A stretch of 44,223 bases of DNA from Streptomyces europaeiscabiei (GTDB lineage Bacteria > Actinomycetota > Actinomycetes > Streptomycetales > Streptomycetaceae), in the NCBI RefSeq assembly GCF_001550375.1, contig NZ_LRTR01000787.1, positions 1 to 44,223 on the forward strand. Direction: 5' to 3'. Both the position numbers and the translations under genes were made by a program. The notes beneath the pieces are model-generated. The model was not told where the DNA came from, did not search any database, and was given only the letters and a program-made list of their open reading frames with translations. The stretch's first letter is position 1. Each line of letters starts with the position of its first letter. Below, in pieces: positions 43,192 to 44,223 of the stretch.

Positions 43192-44223
43192 TCAGCCTCC
43201 CGGCATTTCCCCGATCCCTCCCCATGTCGGCGTCACCGCCGCCGTCAGGGCGCGCGGCTCCGCGAGGATCGGCGCGTCCGTGCTGTCCAGGGCGGTCAGC
43301 GCGCTGTGCCATCGGGTCATGGCCGCCCGCTCGTCGCCGAGCACCCTCAGGACGTGACCGTACTCGTATTCGGCGAGGCCCCGCCCGTAGGAGTCGCCGC
43401 GTGCGGCGGTCTCGTCGAGCAGCGTCCCGCACGCCTCCCGGGCTGGTGCGAGGCGGCCGAGCGCCCGCAGGGCCTGGGCGCGGCCGAGGCGCGTCTCCCG
43501 CTCCGCGTTCCAGTGGGCCGCGCCGGAGGCCATGACGCGCAGTGCCTCGTCGAAGCTCCGCAGGGCTCGGGCGGGCTCACCGAGGACCAGGTGGGCACGG
43601 CCGGTGTTGCACAGGGCGCCTGCTCGATCACGGCGCTCCCAGCCTCCCGGGCCAGGCCCCGGCTGCGCCGGTGGAACACGAGGGCCGTGCGCGGGTCGGT
43701 GAGTTCGGCGACGTATCCCTGGTGCCCGGCAAGGATCGCTTCCTCGGCGGTCGTCAGGGGGTCGGGGCGCAGGGCGAGACACCATGCCAGGGCCGCCCGC
43801 GCGTCGGCGTCGCGGCCGAGTTCCTTCAGCAGCGCGGCCCGGTTGCCGAGGTGACGCATCCGGTCCACGTCGTCACGGAGGGTGCTCACTGAGCTCGACG
43901 GCCTCGTCAAGGAGGTGCAGCGCCTGCCGGACGCGTCCGGCCGAGTAGCGCGCGGAGGCGAGGTGGCCGAGCGCCCGTGCCTCGGACGCGGCGTCGCCGC
44001 TGGACCTGGCGAGGGTGGCGGCATGACGTGTCCGACGTTCGAGATCCCGTACCCGGCCACGGTCGTGCAGGTAGGGGAACAAGACGTGGATCAGGTCCAG
44101 GGTGCGGGTCGTCCCCAGGGGCCCGTGCGCGCCGGAGCCGGCCAGGAAGAGCAGGTTCGCCGCTTCCGTGTCGGCCCAGGCGAGTGCCGCCGCCTCGTCG
44201 GCGAAGGCCGTGCCGGCCCCGGG
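43192..44223 (-). pseudogene. TPR C-terminus of a large regulator, two opposite frameshifts
   Basis: The leftward reading enters from outside with FADEAAALAWADTEAANLLF, then LFPYLHDRGRVRDLERRTRH and RQALHLLDEAVELSE. An extra C in a CCC run near 43885 shifts the frame and creates a stop at 43873-43875. The true sequence goes on in the second frame with LRDDVDRMRHLGNRAALLKE, DADARAALAWCLALRPD and LVFHRRSRGLAREAGSAVIE. Near 43625 a missing base returns it to the first frame: GALCNTGRAHLVLGEPARAL, then LAEYEYGHVLRVLGDERAAM to the stop at 43192. Helical TPR repeats of this kind end AfsR/SARP-NB-ARC and related ATPase regulators. The N-terminal part is outside the window. It is either a young pseudogene or a sequence error. 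Confidence 0.75.

Noticed and set aside
1..44223. tRNA, rRNA, riboswitch or secondary-metabolite cluster
   Set aside because: I saw no cloverleaf, rRNA motif, known riboswitch core, PKS/NRPS or terpene-synthase domain in the window.

Overview
The window is very GC-rich, its real genes carry strong G/C bias at third codon positions, and GTG starts are common. With families such as Tpg terminal protein, DUF5685, MEDS/STAS/SigB-type regulators and TIGR03086, this points to a Streptomyces or a close relative. That is inference from sequence alone. A decayed tpg (telomere terminal protein) gene, several broken transposases and many frameshifted genes suggest an accessory stretch, probably a chromosome arm or linear-replicon end.

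Left part (1-7.4 kb): a mobile-element graveyard. It holds a frameshifted IS630-type transposase cut by the window edge, the C-terminal end of another transposase, an internally deleted Tn3-family transposase, a tpg pseudogene and an IS256-type N-terminal remnant. Between them sit an unknown soluble protein, an 88-aa protein, a secreted PAF-acetylhydrolase-like hydrolase and two small membrane proteins. A perfect 38-bp palindrome lies at 7335-7372.

Middle part (7.4-26.7 kb): mostly single genes. They are an AAA-type nucleotide-binding protein, an unknown protein, an NAD(P)H-binding oxidoreductase plus inositol-monophosphatase-like protein divergent from a LysR regulator, a DUF5685 protein with a Gly/His/Cys tail, a MerR regulator fused to a DinB/TIGR03086-like domain with a MerR-type promoter, an MFS exporter, a secreted EEP-family phosphatase or nuclease, a methyltransferase, a broken PPOX-fold gene, a coiled-coil protein, an LLM flavin oxidoreductase, an aldo/keto reductase, a cupin, a TetR C-terminal remnant and a hexapeptide acetyltransferase.

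26.8-32.7 kb: three propeller-like proteins (membrane-anchored PQQ type, cytosolic WD-like, lipoprotein), a RibD/DHFR-like reductase and a membrane-anchored Mrr-type nuclease.

32.9-42.9 kb: the most coherent block, a stress-type partner-switching module. A STAS antagonist and a MEDS+HATPase protein overlap in one leftward operon, divergent from a SigB/F/G-type sigma factor. Convergent to the sigma gene is a second leftward operon: a 1421-aa soluble poly-HAMP hybrid kinase, an ANTAR-GAF-PAS-PP2C (SpoIIE/RsbU-type) phosphatase and an RsbW-like HATPase. The likely flow is signal to kinase and phosphatase, then STAS and anti-sigma proteins, then sigma. The right edge (43.2 kb to end) holds the TPR C-terminus of a larger regulator, interrupted by two opposite frameshifts.
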